Below, in pieces: positions 1-8,599 of a stretch of DNA of 64,000 nt. This DNA comes from Stagnihabitans lacustris. GTDB taxonomy: Bacteria; Pseudomonadota; Alphaproteobacteria; Rhodobacterales; Rhodobacteraceae. The stretch spans positions 496,001-560,000 of the forward strand of contig NZ_JAPDGS010000002.1 in assembly GCF_025950525.1 (NCBI RefSeq). The letters run 5' to 3'. The stretch's first letter is position 1. Each line of letters opens with the position of its first letter. The notes below the pieces were generated by a model. The model was not told the DNA's origin and did not search any database. It was given only the letters and a program-made list of their open reading frames with translations. The translations under genes and the position numbers were made by a program.

Positions 1-674
1 AGCGCCTGCCATCCGCCTTTGACCACCACAAAGCTCAGCGCAAAGCCCACGGCAAAACCCGCGGCGTCGGCGACCCAGATCCAGCCCTCGGACTGGTCCA
101 ATCCGCCTGCGACCAGGGCCACGACGCCAAAGGCCACCCGCACGCCCAGCAAAAAGCCGATCAGCCGGAAGGCATGGGTCTGCGTCCCGGTCAGCCGCCC
201 GCGCATCCATTGCACCCAGGTGAAGGCGCCGATCAGCCCGTAATTCGCAGGCCATCCCCCGGTCAGCGCGGCTTGCGTCCAGGGCACCGCGGTATAGGCC
301 ACGGCCCCCAGCGCGGCCGAGGCGAGGAAGATCACCGCCACCGCCCACCACCGAAAGACCTCGCCGGTGAACTTGGCCAAGGCCAGCAGGATCACCACGG
401 AAAACAGCGCCCCCGTCAGGTCGCTGTTGACGAAGACATGGGTAAAGGGCCGCCACAGCCCATCGGCCGGAAACTGCCCCAGCACCAGCATTTGCCGCAG
501 ATACTCTGGCGAAAAGGCAAGCATCTGGATCGCCTCGGACCGCCAGCCGATGGCGCCGGGCCCGCCCACCAGCCCGTTTTCGCCCGCCGAAATCACGATC
601 TCTAGTGCGATCATCGGCAGGGCCAGGACCCAGGCAATCGCGGGCAAAGGGTTAAGCGGCGTATTCTGATCCAT
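1..674 (-). CDS. rhomboid-like membrane protein lacking catalytic residues (partial, runs off left edge)
   Basis: 224 codons are visible; the C-terminus lies beyond the left edge. The reading frame is clean from an ATG at 674 (MDQNTPLNPL). Several hydrophobic segments alternate with short loops, and a rhomboid-like LWRPFTHVFVN loop/TM2 motif sits at residues 73-83. The place of the rhomboid GxSG serine reads GLIG (146-149). The TM6 segment reads WVADAAGFAVGF (200-211), with Asp where the catalytic His normally sits. Both members of the Ser-His dyad therefore appear to be missing. The fold assignment is inferred from motif order and TM pattern. The protein may bind or chaperone membrane clients rather than cleave them. 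It is divergent from trpS. Confidence 0.7.
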   Translation of the reverse strand, partial: MDQNTPLNPLPAIAWVLALPMIALEIVISAGENGLVGGPGAIGWRSEAIQMLAFSPEYLRQMLVLGQFPADGLWRPFTHVFVNSDLTGALFSVVILLALAKFTGEVFRWWAVAVIFLASAALGAVAYTAVPWTQAALTGGWPANYGLIGAFTWVQWMRGRLTGTQTHAFRLIGFLLGVRVAFGVVALVAGGLDQSEGWIWVADAAGFAVGFALSFVVVKGGWQA

Positions 675-748
675 CTGGGGCTTTCGTTTGACCTATTGCG
701 TCCCCTTGGATAAGCCCTTGGACCTGAACTTTCCAGATGGAGCCTAAA

Positions 749-1789
749 ATGACCGAGCCGGTCCAAACGCCTCAGTCCCGTTTCAAACCCCGGATCTTCT
801 CGGGCATCCAGCCTTCGGGCGGGTTGACCCTTGGGAATTATCTCGGCGCGCTGAAGCGGTTCGTCGAAAAGCAGGATGAGGGGATCGAGACGATCTATTG
901 CCTTGTCGACATGCACGCAATCACCGTCTGGCAAGACCCGGAAAAGCTGCGCCAGCAGACCCGTGAGGGGGCCGCGGCCTTTATCGCGGCGGGCATTGAT
1001 CCGGCGCGGTCGATCCTGTTCAACCAAAGCCAAGTGACGGCCCATGCCGAATTGGGCTGGATTTTCAACTGCATCGCCCGGATGGGCTGGATGAGCCGGA
1101 TGACCCAGTTCAAGGACAAGGCGGGCAAGAACAGCGAAAACGTGTCGCTGGGGCTGTTCGCCTATCCCTCGCTGATGGCCGCCGATATCCTGGCCTATCA
1201 CGCGACCATGGTGCCGGTGGGCGACGACCAAAAGCAGCATCTGGAACTGGCCCGCGACATCGCGATCAAGTTCAACAACGACTACAAGGTGGATTTCTTC
1301 CCGGTGGTTGACCCCTTGATCGAGGGCGCGGCCACCCGTGTCATGAGCTTGCGGGATGGGACGAAAAAGATGTCGAAGTCCGATCCTTCGGACCAGTCGC
1401 GCATCAACCTGACCGATGATGCCGATGCGATTTCGGCCAAGATCCGCAAGGCCAAGACCGATGCCGAGCCCCTTCCCGACACGCTGGAGGGTCTGAAAGA
1501 CCGCCCCGAGGCGCGCAACCTGGTCAATATCTATGCCGCTTTGGCCGATATGACCCCACAGGCGGTGGTGGCGGAATATGCCGGCGCCCAATTCGGCACC
1601 TTCAAGCCGCGTTTGGCCGAGCTTTCGGTGGCCAAGCTGGCGCCGATCACGACCGAGATGAACCGGCTGATGAAGGACCCCGCCGAGATCGACCGCATCC
1701 TGGGTGCGGGCGCCGACCGCGCCGACGCCATCGCGCGGCCGATCCTGAACCAGGTCAAGGACATCGTCGGCATGATCCGCTCACGGTGA
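749..1789 (+). CDS. trpS: tryptophan--tRNA ligase
   Basis: Cytoplasmic class I aminoacyl-tRNA synthetase charging tRNA-Trp. The class I signature region reads [14 protein letters not shown] near the N-terminus (a HIGH variant), and KKMSKSDPS gives the KMSKS loop near residue 210. The length (346 aa) is close to the usual 330-350. The frame also has an ATG at 737, but GGAG at 739-742 sits 6 nt before the ATG at 749, so 749 is chosen. It stands alone, divergent from the rhomboid-like gene, with a hairpin terminator about 110 nt downstream. Confidence 0.97.
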   Translation: MTEPVQTPQSRFKPRIFSGIQPSGGLTLGNYLGALKRFVEKQDEGIETIYCLVDMHAITVWQDPEKLRQQTREGAAAFIAAGIDPARSILFNQSQVTAHAELGWIFNCIARMGWMSRMTQFKDKAGKNSENVSLGLFAYPSLMAADILAYHATMVPVGDDQKQHLELARDIAIKFNNDYKVDFFPVVDPLIEGAATRVMSLRDGTKKMSKSDPSDQSRINLTDDADAISAKIRKAKTDAEPLPDTLEGLKDRPEARNLVNIYAALADMTPQAVVAEYAGAQFGTFKPRLAELSVAKLAPITTEMNRLMKDPAEIDRILGAGADRADAIARPILNQVKDIVGMIRSR

Positions 1790-1901
1790 CTTATCCCCAG
1801 AAAAGGGCTGCGGCGTCACGGAATCGATTCAACGGGCGGGCAGGTTGAAGGCACCCTGACCCTTCCGCCGTCCCCTCGGCCGGGTCCTTGTCGGGCTCTC
1901 G

Positions 1902-1931
1902 CCCCCGGTCGCTTGGCCGGGGGTCTTTTTT
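1902..1931 (+). terminator. intrinsic terminator downstream of trpS
   Basis: CCCCCGG (1902-1908) pairs with CCGGGGG (1917-1923) across an 8-nt loop, followed by a run of T from 1926 to 1931. This is a classic Rho-independent layout. The 112 nt between the trpS stop and the hairpin hold no convincing ORF. Confidence 0.75.
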
Positions 1932-2010
1932 GGCGCGGTATCTGGACCAAATTGAAAGCCGCTTGCCGCTTGGACGCCCATCGGCGATAACAGCCCCGAA
2001 GGAGAGTCCG

Positions 2011-2466
2011 ATGCGGAAGTTCTTGGTTGTCCTTGACGACACGCGGGAATGTCTGAACGCCATGCGCTTTGCAGCCCTGCGTGCAGCGCATACCGGGGGC
2101 GGCGTGCAGATCCTGTCCATCATCCCGCCCGAAGAGTTCCAGCACTGGATGGGCGTCGCCGATCTGATGCGGGCCGAAGCGCGCGAGCGGATCGAGGCCC
2201 ATTTCGAGGTCTTTGCCAAGTGGATGCGCGACAAGCAGGGGGTGAACCCCGAACTGGTCATCCGTGAGGGCGATCCGGTCGCCGAGATCCTGGCTCAGGT
2301 GCGTGAGGACCCGCAAGTCGGTGTCCTGGTGCTGGGCGCGAACCACGAAAAGCACGGGCCGGGGCCCCTGGTGACGGCCCTGACGCGGTCGGCGGGGACG
2401 CTGCCGGTGCCCATCACCATCGTGCCCGGCGACATGAGCAAGGAACGGCTGGAGAGCATCTCGTGA
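2011..2466 (+). CDS. universal stress protein family
   Basis: Single UspA domain, 151 aa. The N-terminus MRKFLVVLDDTRE has the typical first strand and acidic tip. The C-terminal part has V-L-V-L-G-A-N followed by the SAGTLPVPITIVPG segment, close to the nucleotide-binding G-x2-G-x9-G(S/T) region but with a less canonical first half. The start at 2011 is preceded by GGAG at 2001; the frame is open further upstream but without a ribosome-binding site. The stop overlaps the next start (GTGA), so the two genes are probably co-translated. Ligand and trigger are unknown. Confidence 0.85.
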   Translation: MRKFLVVLDDTRECLNAMRFAALRAAHTGGGVQILSIIPPEEFQHWMGVADLMRAEARERIEAHFEVFAKWMRDKQGVNPELVIREGDPVAEILAQVREDPQVGVLVLGANHEKHGPGPLVTALTRSAGTLPVPITIVPGDMSKERLESIS

Positions 2467-2921
2467 CCGCGCTTTTGGTGGCGCCAAGGCAAAGGCTTGA
2501 TTTCTTTCACGAAGGTGCGGTCGACTTGCCGCGGCCCCTGACGCCGGCTATGGCCTGGGGGCGGATCATGGCCGACCCCTTGCCCGGGATGCGCCTGGCC
2601 TTCCGGGTCCGCGATGCGATCTCGGCGCGGTTTGGTGTGGCGCGGATCGGTGGGTTTTCGGGGGCCACGATCGGGACGCCAAAGGTCGGCGACCACCTGG
2701 ACTTCTTTTTGGTCGAGGCGGCGGAACCGGGTCGCCTGACCCTGACGGCGCGGGATCGCCACCTGGATGTGATGATCTGCGTGGAGGGCGGGGCGCGGCT
2801 GGTGATCACCGCTTCGGTCGTCACGCATAACCTTTTTGGCCGCGCTTATATGTGGGTCGTGGGTCCGGCTCATCGGCTGATCGTCCGCTCCATGCTGCGG
2901 CGGCTGGTGCGCGGCCTTTAG
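2463..2921 (+). CDS. DUF2867-family protein
   Basis: 152 aa, GTG start overlapping the preceding stop by 4 nt. The C-terminal pattern with HNLFGRAYMWVVGPAHRLIV resembles the DUF2867 signature (H-x-x-F/W-G-R-x-Y-x-x-P/V-x-x-x-H-R). The function of the family is not known; some relatives are fused to NAD-binding epimerase-type domains. No signal peptide or TM segment is seen. A short perfect hairpin (GCCATGC / GCATGGC, 2921-2941) starts at the last base of the stop codon but has no T-tract. Confidence 0.75.
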   Translation: MTALLVAPRQRLDFFHEGAVDLPRPLTPAMAWGRIMADPLPGMRLAFRVRDAISARFGVARIGGFSGATIGTPKVGDHLDFFLVEAAEPGRLTLTARDRHLDVMICVEGGARLVITASVVTHNLFGRAYMWVVGPAHRLIVRSMLRRLVRGL

Positions 2922-3015
2922 CCATGCGTTTTCTGCATGGCGGAGGGGCGGCCTTGGCGCTGGTGTTGCGGGGGGCAAAGGCGCATCAAACCGGGGGGGG
3001 AAGAAAGGGTCTGTC

Positions 3016-3144
3016 ATGTCCAAGCTGCAATCCGCCCCCCGTCCCGAGGTTCCGGGCCTGTCCTATTACACGCCCCAACCGACCAAGCCCGCGCCGCAAC
3101 CCCCGCTGACCGCGCTAGAGCAGATGTTCGGCTATTACGGCTGA
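3016..3144 (+). CDS. small conserved-type protein, 42 aa
   Basis: Short ORF MSKLQSAPRPEVPGLSYYTP, then a proline-rich linker and the C-terminal LTALEQMFGYYG. The start has a purine-rich GGGAAGAAAGGG stretch a few bases upstream. The product has no TM segment and is rich in Pro, Tyr and Gln. I recall proteins of this shape (SYYTPQP... LTALEQMFGYY) as unnamed small proteins in Rhodobacteraceae, but that memory cannot be checked here. It sits upstream of the Nfu-type Fe-S carrier with its own possible promoter between them. Function unknown. Confidence 0.65.
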   Translation: MSKLQSAPRPEVPGLSYYTPQPTKPAPQPPLTALEQMFGYYG

Positions 3145-3162
3145 TCTGGAACCATTCCAATC

Positions 3163-3191
3163 TTGACTTCGGCCCCCATGGGGCGCATATC
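3163..3191 (+). promoter_or_regulatory. possible sigma70-type promoter and short hairpin before the Nfu gene
   Basis: TTGACT (3163-3168) and CATATC (3186-3191) are separated by 17 nt, close to the -35/-10 consensus. Immediately downstream GACAG-gaa-CTGTC (3193-3205) can fold just before the AGGAG ribosome-binding site (3206-3210). This is a weak -10 element, so only moderate support. Confidence 0.4.
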
Positions 3192-3217
3192 CGACAGGAA
3201 CTGTCAGGAGATACCGG

Positions 3218-3775
3218 ATGTTCATCCAGACCGAATCCACGCCGAACCCCGCCACGCTGAAATTCCTTCCGGGGATGGAGGTTCTGGCCATGGGCACCGC
3301 CGATTTCCCGAACGCCGAAGTCGCCGCGAAATCGCCCCTGGCCACCCGCATCTTTGCGGTGGCCGGTGTGACCGGGGTCTTCCTCGGCACCGATTTCGTC
3401 ACCGTGACCAAGGCCGAGGGCGTCGAGTGGCAGCATGTCAAGCCCGCGATCCTGGGCGCCATCATGGAGCATTACCAGTCGGGCGCCGCGGTCATCGTCG
3501 GCGAACAGGCTGCGGCCCATGCCGTGCATGAAGGCCCGGATGGCGATATCGTCAAGCAAATTCAAGAGCTTCTGGACACCCGCGTCCGTCCGGCCGTGGC
3601 GCAGGATGGCGGCGACATCACCTTCCACGGCTTTGACCGCGGCGTGGTTTACCTGCATATGAAGGGCGCCTGCGCGGGCTGCCCCTCGTCGACCCTGACG
3701 CTGAAGATGGGGATCGAAAACCTGTTGCGCCACTATATCCCCGAAGTGACCGAGGTCCGCCCCGTTGCGGCCTGA
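3218..3775 (+). CDS. NifU family Fe-S cluster carrier (Nfu type)
   Basis: 185 aa with the two-domain layout of mitochondrial NFU1 and alphaproteobacterial Nfu. An N-terminal Nfu_N domain begins MFIQTESTPNPATLKFLPG. A C-terminal NifU domain holds ACAGCPSS, whose CxxC binds the cluster (near residue 155). It delivers 4Fe-4S clusters to target enzymes in the cytoplasm. The start at 3218 is preceded by AGGAG. Its end overlaps tsaB by 11 nt. Confidence 0.93.
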   Translation: MFIQTESTPNPATLKFLPGMEVLAMGTADFPNAEVAAKSPLATRIFAVAGVTGVFLGTDFVTVTKAEGVEWQHVKPAILGAIMEHYQSGAAVIVGEQAAAHAVHEGPDGDIVKQIQELLDTRVRPAVAQDGGDITFHGFDRGVVYLHMKGACAGCPSSTLTLKMGIENLLRHYIPEVTEVRPVAA

Positions 3776-4373
3776 CATCACGCTGTCCTTCGACACATCG
3801 GCGGCGCATTGCGCCGCCGCTTTGCTTTTCCCCGGCGGCCAGGCCGAGGTGTTCGAGGACATGGCCACCGGCCAGGCCGAAAAGCTGCTTCCGATGGTCG
3901 AGGGGCTGTTGGCCGGGCAGGGCTTTGGCTGGGGCGACGTGACGCTTTTGGCGGTGGGCACTGGGCCGGGCAATTTCACCGGGGTGCGGATCGCGGTGGC
4001 CGCGGCGCGGGGGCTGGCGCTGGGACTGGGCGTGCCCTTGGTCGGCGTGACCTCTTTGCAGGCCCTGCGCCATGGGGTCTCGGGGGCCTTGGCTTGTCTG
4101 GATGCGCGGCGTGGTGCGGTTTATGTGCAGGCCGAGGGGCCGGCGGCTTTGGCGGAATGGGAAGAGCTTTCAGGCTTTTCCCCGGCCTTTACCGTGGGTT
4201 ATCGGGCCGAAGAGCTTGCTGCCCGCTTTGGTGGTGTGGCGCTGCCGACCCCGCCGCTGGCACTGTCCATCGCCCGCGTGGCGGCGGCTGGGCAGGGCGG
4301 CAAGCCCGCGCCCTTCTACTTGCGCGGCGCCGACGCCGCCCCGCCCTCTGACCCGCCGCCGGTGATTCTGTGA
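3765..4373 (+). CDS. tsaB: tRNA threonylcarbamoyladenosine biosynthesis protein TsaB
   Basis: 202 aa, the non-catalytic partner of TsaD in t6A37 formation on ANN-decoding tRNAs. ITLSFDTSAAHCAAAL is the ASKHA-fold phosphate-1-like strand, and VGTGPGNFTGVRIAVAAARGLALGL is the family signature. A TTG start at 3765 inside the end of the nfu gene is chosen because no ATG or GTG fits and the conserved N-terminus begins right there. GAGGTCC lies about 8 nt upstream. It is coupled to rimI. Confidence 0.92.
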   Translation: MRPDITLSFDTSAAHCAAALLFPGGQAEVFEDMATGQAEKLLPMVEGLLAGQGFGWGDVTLLAVGTGPGNFTGVRIAVAAARGLALGLGVPLVGVTSLQALRHGVSGALACLDARRGAVYVQAEGPAALAEWEELSGFSPAFTVGYRAEELAARFGGVALPTPPLALSIARVAAAGQGGKPAPFYLRGADAAPPSDPPPVIL

Positions 4374-4777
4374 CGCCTGCCGCGATGGCGCGGCTTCATG
4401 CCGCTTGCTTTACCCTGCCGCCGCCCTGGTCCGAGGCCGAGTTCGCGGCCACCCTGGCCGGCCGCTTTGCCTTTGTGCTGACGCGGCCCGACGGCTTTCT
4501 TTTGGGTCAGGTCGTGGCGGGCGAGGCCGAGCTTTTGACCATCGCCGTCGACCCGCTTGCGCGTCGACAGGGGATTGGCCGCGACCTTGTGCAAGGATTC
4601 TTGATCGAAGCGCGGGCGCGGGGCGCCGAAACGGCATTTCTGGAGGTCTCCGAGGCCAATCCGGGCGCACAGGCGCTGTATGCGGCCTGTGGTTTCGCGC
4701 CGACCGGGCGGCGGCGGGGCTATTACCGCGGTCAGGGGCAGGTCGAGGATGCGATTTTGATGGGACGAGCGCTTTAA
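4370..4777 (+). CDS. rimI: GNAT acetyltransferase, RimI-like
   Basis: 135 aa, single GNAT domain. The acetyl-CoA loop reads IAVDPLARRQGIGRDLV (the R/Q-x-x-G-x-G/A motif), followed by AQALYAACGF and RRRGYYRG. It is predicted to N-terminally acetylate ribosomal protein S18 or related substrates. GTG start overlapping the tsaB stop by 4 nt. The tsaB-rimI pair is a widespread arrangement, which supports the name over a generic GNAT. Confidence 0.85.
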   Translation: MTPAAMARLHAACFTLPPPWSEAEFAATLAGRFAFVLTRPDGFLLGQVVAGEAELLTIAVDPLARRQGIGRDLVQGFLIEARARGAETAFLEVSEANPGAQALYAACGFAPTGRRRGYYRGQGQVEDAILMGRAL

Positions 4778-4819
4778 GCCCGAAATATTGCGACGAAATT
4801 TCTGGCCCAAGGGCGCGCG

Positions 4820-4835
4820 TTAACTTTTCCTAAAC
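4820..4835 (+). promoter_or_regulatory. CtrA-box-like site upstream of comM
   Basis: TTAA-N7-TAAAC differs by one base from the CtrA consensus TTAA-N7-TTAAC. It lies about 38 nt before the comM start. A further GTTAACC half-site is at 4851-4857. Known background: in Rhodobacter capsulatus, CtrA controls competence-type genes including comM in gene transfer agent recipients. CtrA control here is inference from the motif. Confidence 0.45.
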
Positions 4836-4872
4836 CATCCCAAGTGATCTGTTAACCATTCTGGAGGTCCCT

Positions 4873-6378
4873 ATGGGTGCAGTTGCTTTCACCGTGGCAT
4901 TTGAAGGCGTCGAAGCGCGCCTGGTCGAGGCGCAATGCGCCATCGCCTCTGGCATGGCGACCTTTGGCGTCGTGGGCCTTGCCGACAAAGCGGTCTCCGA
5001 GGCGCGCGAAAGGGTCCGCGCCGCCCTCACCGTCCTGTCGTTCGCCCTGCCCTCCAAGCGGATCACGGTCAATCTCTCGCCTGCGGATCTGCCGAAAGAG
5101 GGGTCGCATTTCGATCTTCCCATCGCCATGGCCGTGCTGGCCGCGCTGGAAATCGTGCCGGCCGATCAGGTTGAAGCCTTTGTCTTCATGGGGGAATTGT
5201 CCTTGGACGGCCGCATCCTGCCTGTCGCCGGCGCCCTGCCCGCGGCGGTGGCAGCCGCGGCCGAAGGCAAGGCGCTGATGGTGCCGCGGGCCTCCGCCGC
5301 CGAGGCCGCCTGGGTCGGCATGACCGAGGTTTACGGCGTCACCACCCTGTCCGAGATCGTAGCGCATTTCACCGGGCGTCAGACATTGACCCGGGCCGAG
5401 GCCGCAGAGATGGCCGAGACCACGCAATTTCCGGACCTGCGCGACGTCAAGGGGCAAGAGCGGGCGAAACGCGCGCTGGAGATTGCCGCCGCGGGCCGCC
5501 ACCACATGCTGATGATCGGCCCTCCCGGTTCGGGAAAATCCATGCTGGCCAAGCGTTTGCCCGGTATCCTGCCGCCGCTGTCGGCCGAAGAGGCGCTGGA
5601 GACCTCGATGGTTCATTCCGTCGCGGGCCTTTTGACGGGCGGCATCACCCGGGCCCGCCCCTTTTGCGATCCGCATCACACGGCCAGCCAAGCCGCCATT
5701 GTCGGCGGCGGGCGGGGGGCGAAACCGGGGCAAATCAGCCTGGCCCACAACGGCGTCCTTTTCATGGACGAGCTGCCGGAATTCCCCCGCATGGTGCTGG
5801 ACACTTTGCGCCAGCCGATGGAATCGGGCGAGGTTATGGTGGCCCGCGCCTCGGCTCATGTCCGCTATCCCTGCCGGTTCCTGCTGGTCGCCGCCGCCAA
5901 TCCCTGCCGCTGTGGCCATATGGCGGATGCCGAAAAGGCCTGCTCCAAGGCGCCGATCTGCGGGCAGGATTACATGGGGCGGATTTCGGGCCCGCTGATG
6001 GACCGCTTCGATCTGCGCGTCGATGTGCCACCGGTGTCCTGGCAAGACCTTGATTTGCCTGCAGACGGAGAGCGGTCCGCCACCATCGCCGCCCGGGTTC
6101 AGGCCGCCCGCGAGATCCAGGCCGAACGCTATCACGGGCTGGATCTGCGGGTGAATTCCGAGGTCGAGGGCGAATTGCTGGATGAGATCGCCCGCCCCGA
6201 TGCCGAGGGTCGGGCCCTGTTGCAACGCGTGGCAGAGCGTTTTGGCCTGACCGCGCGCGGCTATCACCGGGTCTTGCGGGTGGCGCGGACCATTGCCGAT
6301 CTGGAGGCCGCGCCGGATGTGACGCGCGGCCATATCGCCGAGGCGGTCAGCTATCGGACGGTTCTGTCGGCCAAATGA
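4873..6378 (+). CDS. comM: ComM/YifB-family AAA+ ATPase
   Basis: 501 aa, full length for the family. An N-terminal ChlI/Lon-like domain (from MGAVAFTVAFEGVEARLVE) is followed by a Mg-chelatase-type AAA module with Walker A GPPGSGKSMLAKRL (about residue 217) and Walker B NGVLFMDELPEF. The zinc-finger-like insert AANPCRCGHM...C and a C-terminal ChlI domain follow. ComM is a branch-migration helicase helping integrate incoming single-stranded DNA. ATG at 4873 with GGAGG upstream. It is convergent with the hydrolase, overlapping it by 28 nt. Confidence 0.93.
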   Translation: MGAVAFTVAFEGVEARLVEAQCAIASGMATFGVVGLADKAVSEARERVRAALTVLSFALPSKRITVNLSPADLPKEGSHFDLPIAMAVLAALEIVPADQVEAFVFMGELSLDGRILPVAGALPAAVAAAAEGKALMVPRASAAEAAWVGMTEVYGVTTLSEIVAHFTGRQTLTRAEAAEMAETTQFPDLRDVKGQERAKRALEIAAAGRHHMLMIGPPGSGKSMLAKRLPGILPPLSAEEALETSMVHSVAGLLTGGITRARPFCDPHHTASQAAIVGGGRGAKPGQISLAHNGVLFMDELPEFPRMVLDTLRQPMESGEVMVARASAHVRYPCRFLLVAAANPCRCGHMADAEKACSKAPICGQDYMGRISGPLMDRFDLRVDVPPVSWQDLDLPADGERSATIAARVQAAREIQAERYHGLDLRVNSEVEGELLDEIARPDAEGRALLQRVAERFGLTARGYHRVLRVARTIADLEAAPDVTRGHIAEAVSYRTVLSAK

Positions 6379-7223
6379 GCGACAAACGCCGCCACTTCGC
6401 GCAGCGCCGCGCGGGCTTCGGGCAAATAACCGTCGAACATCTGCCAGACATGCGGGCAATCCGGCCATTCCGAAAGCCGCGCACCCAGCACTTTGGTCAT
6501 CCGGCGGGCATCGTCGCGCAGAACCTCGGTCGTGCCGGTCTGGATCAGGACGGGGGGCGGATCGGGAAAGGCGGCGAACAGCGGCGAGATGCGGGGGTCC
6601 GTGGGCGCGAGGGTGCCGCGGACAAGCGTTGCGGCCTCTGCGACCCGATGCGCGGGCAAAAGCACGTCCGAATCGGCGTTCGTAAGCAGGCTTTCTCCGC
6701 CAAGGGTCAGATCGGTCCAGGGTGAAAAGGCAAAGAGCCCGGCCGGCGGGCGGCCCGTCTGGCAGAGGTGCGACATCAAGGCCAGCGCCAAGCCTCCCCC
6801 CGCGCTGTCACCGCCCAAGATGATGTTCTGCCACGGATAAATCCGCGAAAGCCGCTCATGCGCGGCAAGGGCAGCGTCAAAAGCGGCGGGCGCCGGATGT
6901 TCGGGAGCAAGCGGATAGCGCGGGGCAAAAACCGGTAGGCCGGTCAGCCGGGCCAGGCGCCCGGTGATGGTCAGGTGGGTCTCGGGGCTGCCGGTGATAT
7001 AGGCGCCGCCGTGGAAATAAAGCACGGCATGGGTGTCATTGGTCAGGTGACAGGTGACGCGGGGCAGGGGGCCGTCCAGAAAACACAGATGCGCCGGGCG
7101 ATGCAAAAAGCGCGCGGCGCTGGCGAAGCGGCGCCTCTCGACCCCGGGGTTGCGAGCACGGGCGACCGAGGGTCGCGCCGTCCAGCGCAGAAGCAGGTTC
7201 AAGAGGCGCAGCGACAGGCTCAT
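6351..7223 (-). CDS. alpha/beta hydrolase (HSL/GDXG carboxylesterase family)
   Basis: 290 aa. Contains YFHGGAY (the HGG oxyanion motif), [11 protein letters not shown] (GDSAGG nucleophile elbow), an acid region near [13 protein letters not shown] and a C-terminal HVW... histidine, as in bacterial hormone-sensitive-lipase-type esterases. No signal peptide, so cytoplasmic. The start at 7223 makes an ATGA overlap with the gshB stop; the frame is open upstream inside gshB but that part is out of family. Substrate unknown, probably short acyl esters. Confidence 0.85.
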   Translation of the reverse strand: MSLSLRLLNLLLRWTARPSVARARNPGVERRRFASAARFLHRPAHLCFLDGPLPRVTCHLTNDTHAVLYFHGGAYITGSPETHLTITGRLARLTGLPVFAPRYPLAPEHPAPAAFDAALAAHERLSRIYPWQNIILGGDSAGGGLALALMSHLCQTGRPPAGLFAFSPWTDLTLGGESLLTNADSDVLLPAHRVAEAATLVRGTLAPTDPRISPLFAAFPDPPPVLIQTGTTEVLRDDARRMTKVLGARLSEWPDCPHVWQMFDGYLPEARAALREVAAFVAHLADRTVR

Positions 7224-8167
7224 CTGGCGGCGATCTTGGCCTCGATCACCTGCCAGATCCGCGCGGCGGTGTTGGTGCCGTCGAAACGCTCCAACTCCTG
7301 GATACCGGTCGGAGAGGTCACGTTGATCTCGGTCAGGTAGTCGCCGATGACGTCGATGCCGACAAAGACCTGACCCTTCTCGCGCAAGGTCGGACCGATG
7401 GCGGCGCAAATCTCCAGGTCGCGCGGCGTAAGGCCCACCTTCTCGGGGCGGCCGCCGGCGTGCATGTTGGACCGGGTTTCGCCGGCCTGGGGCACGCGGT
7501 TGATGGCGCCGACAGGCTCGCCGTCCACCAGGATTATGCGCTTGTCGCCATGGACCACGTCGGGAAGGAACTTCTGGACGATCAGCGGCTCGCGGCTCAT
7601 CGACGTGAAAAGCTCATGTAGCGAAGACAGGTTGCGGTCGTTGGGGTCAAGCCGGAAGACCCCGGCCCCGCCGTTGCCGTAAAGCGGCTTGAGGATGACA
7701 TCGCCATGCTTGGCCTTGAAAGCGCGGATGGTGGCAAGGTCACGGGCGATGGCGGTGGGCGGATGCAGGTCGGGGAATTGCAGGACCAGCAGCTTTTCAG
7801 GGCAGTTGCGCACCCAGAAAGGATCATTGACGACAAGCGTCTTGGGATGGATCAGATCCAGAAGATGTGTCGTGGTGATATAGCCCATGTCGAAGGGGGG
7901 GTCCTGGCGCAGCCAGACGACATCGCAGGTCGCAAGATCCACCTCGGTCTCGGGCCCATAGGTGACATGGTTGCCCTCTTCGCGGCGCAGGGTGATCGGA
8001 AACCCGCGCGCCACCACACGCCCCTCGACGAAGGCCAGCTTGTCAGGCGTATAAAAGAACAGGGAATGACCCCGATCCTGCGCCTCCAGCGCGATGCGGA
8101 AGGTGCTGTCCCCGTTGATATTGACCGACCCGATCGGGTCCATCTGCAAAGCGACGTTCAAGCCCAT
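7220..8167 (-). CDS. gshB: glutathione synthase
   Basis: 315 aa, ATP-grasp enzyme joining gamma-glutamylcysteine and glycine. The N-terminus [16 protein letters not shown] is diagnostic, [17 protein letters not shown] is the ATP-grasp glycine-rich loop, and [22 protein letters not shown] carries the metal/substrate residues. The gene lies downstream of rsmI-yraN on the same strand and is translationally coupled to the hydrolase. Confidence 0.97.
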   Translation of the reverse strand: MGLNVALQMDPIGSVNINGDSTFRIALEAQDRGHSLFFYTPDKLAFVEGRVVARGFPITLRREEGNHVTYGPETEVDLATCDVVWLRQDPPFDMGYITTTHLLDLIHPKTLVVNDPFWVRNCPEKLLVLQFPDLHPPTAIARDLATIRAFKAKHGDVILKPLYGNGGAGVFRLDPNDRNLSSLHELFTSMSREPLIVQKFLPDVVHGDKRIILVDGEPVGAINRVPQAGETRSNMHAGGRPEKVGLTPRDLEICAAIGPTLREKGQVFVGIDVIGDYLTEINVTSPTGIQELERFDGTNTAARIWQVIEAKIAAR

Positions 8168-8224
8168 GGCGCTCTCCTTGATACAGAGCCCTTGATGACC
8201 CAGCGCGCAAAGAGATGCAATTGA

Positions 8225-8599
8225 TCAGGCCGCCAGCGCGTTTTCGACGATTTCGATTCGCCCCATACTGTCGACCAGGGCCAGGTCGACCTGAAGTTCC
8301 TCGACCCCCTCGAAACTGCCGGTGAAGAAGAACTCTTCGGCAGTGACACGCACGCGTTGTTGCTGGGACCAGGTAAAGTGTTCGGAGGCGATGAGGTGGG
8401 TCGAGCTTTTCTTGACCTCGATGAAGATCAGCTTGTCGCCATCCCTTGCGATGATGTCGATTTCACCTGCGGTGCCGCGCCAACGCCGCGCGATCACCGT
8501 GCGCCCGGTGTCGTCGTAAAGCCGGCTGACCTGATCTTCGGCCGCAAGGCCTGCAAGGTAGTTGGTCTTGCCGCGCAACTGTCTGGACCGCATCGTCAT
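8225..8599 (-). CDS. yraN: UPF0102 (YraN) nuclease-fold protein
   Basis: 124 aa. GLAAEDQVSRLY followed by ARRWRGTAGEIDIIARDGDKLIFIEVKK is the YraN signature, with the D-x(n)-E-V-K core of a restriction-endonuclease-like fold. The cellular role is unsettled. The ATG at 8599 overlaps the rsmI stop (ATGA), which decides the start against the ATG two codons later (8593). The rsmI-yraN-gshB order is common in alphaproteobacteria. Confidence 0.93.
   Translation of the reverse strand: MTMRSRQLRGKTNYLAGLAAEDQVSRLYDDTGRTVIARRWRGTAGEIDIIARDGDKLIFIEVKKSSTHLIASEHFTWSQQQRVRVTAEEFFFTGSFEGVEELQVDLALVDSMGRIEIVENALAA

Noticed and set aside
611-1591. Long ORF on the minus strand opposite trpS
   Set aside because: Its translation is Arg/Gly/His-rich without family motifs, and the plus strand has a full trpS; it is a GC-rich shadow frame.
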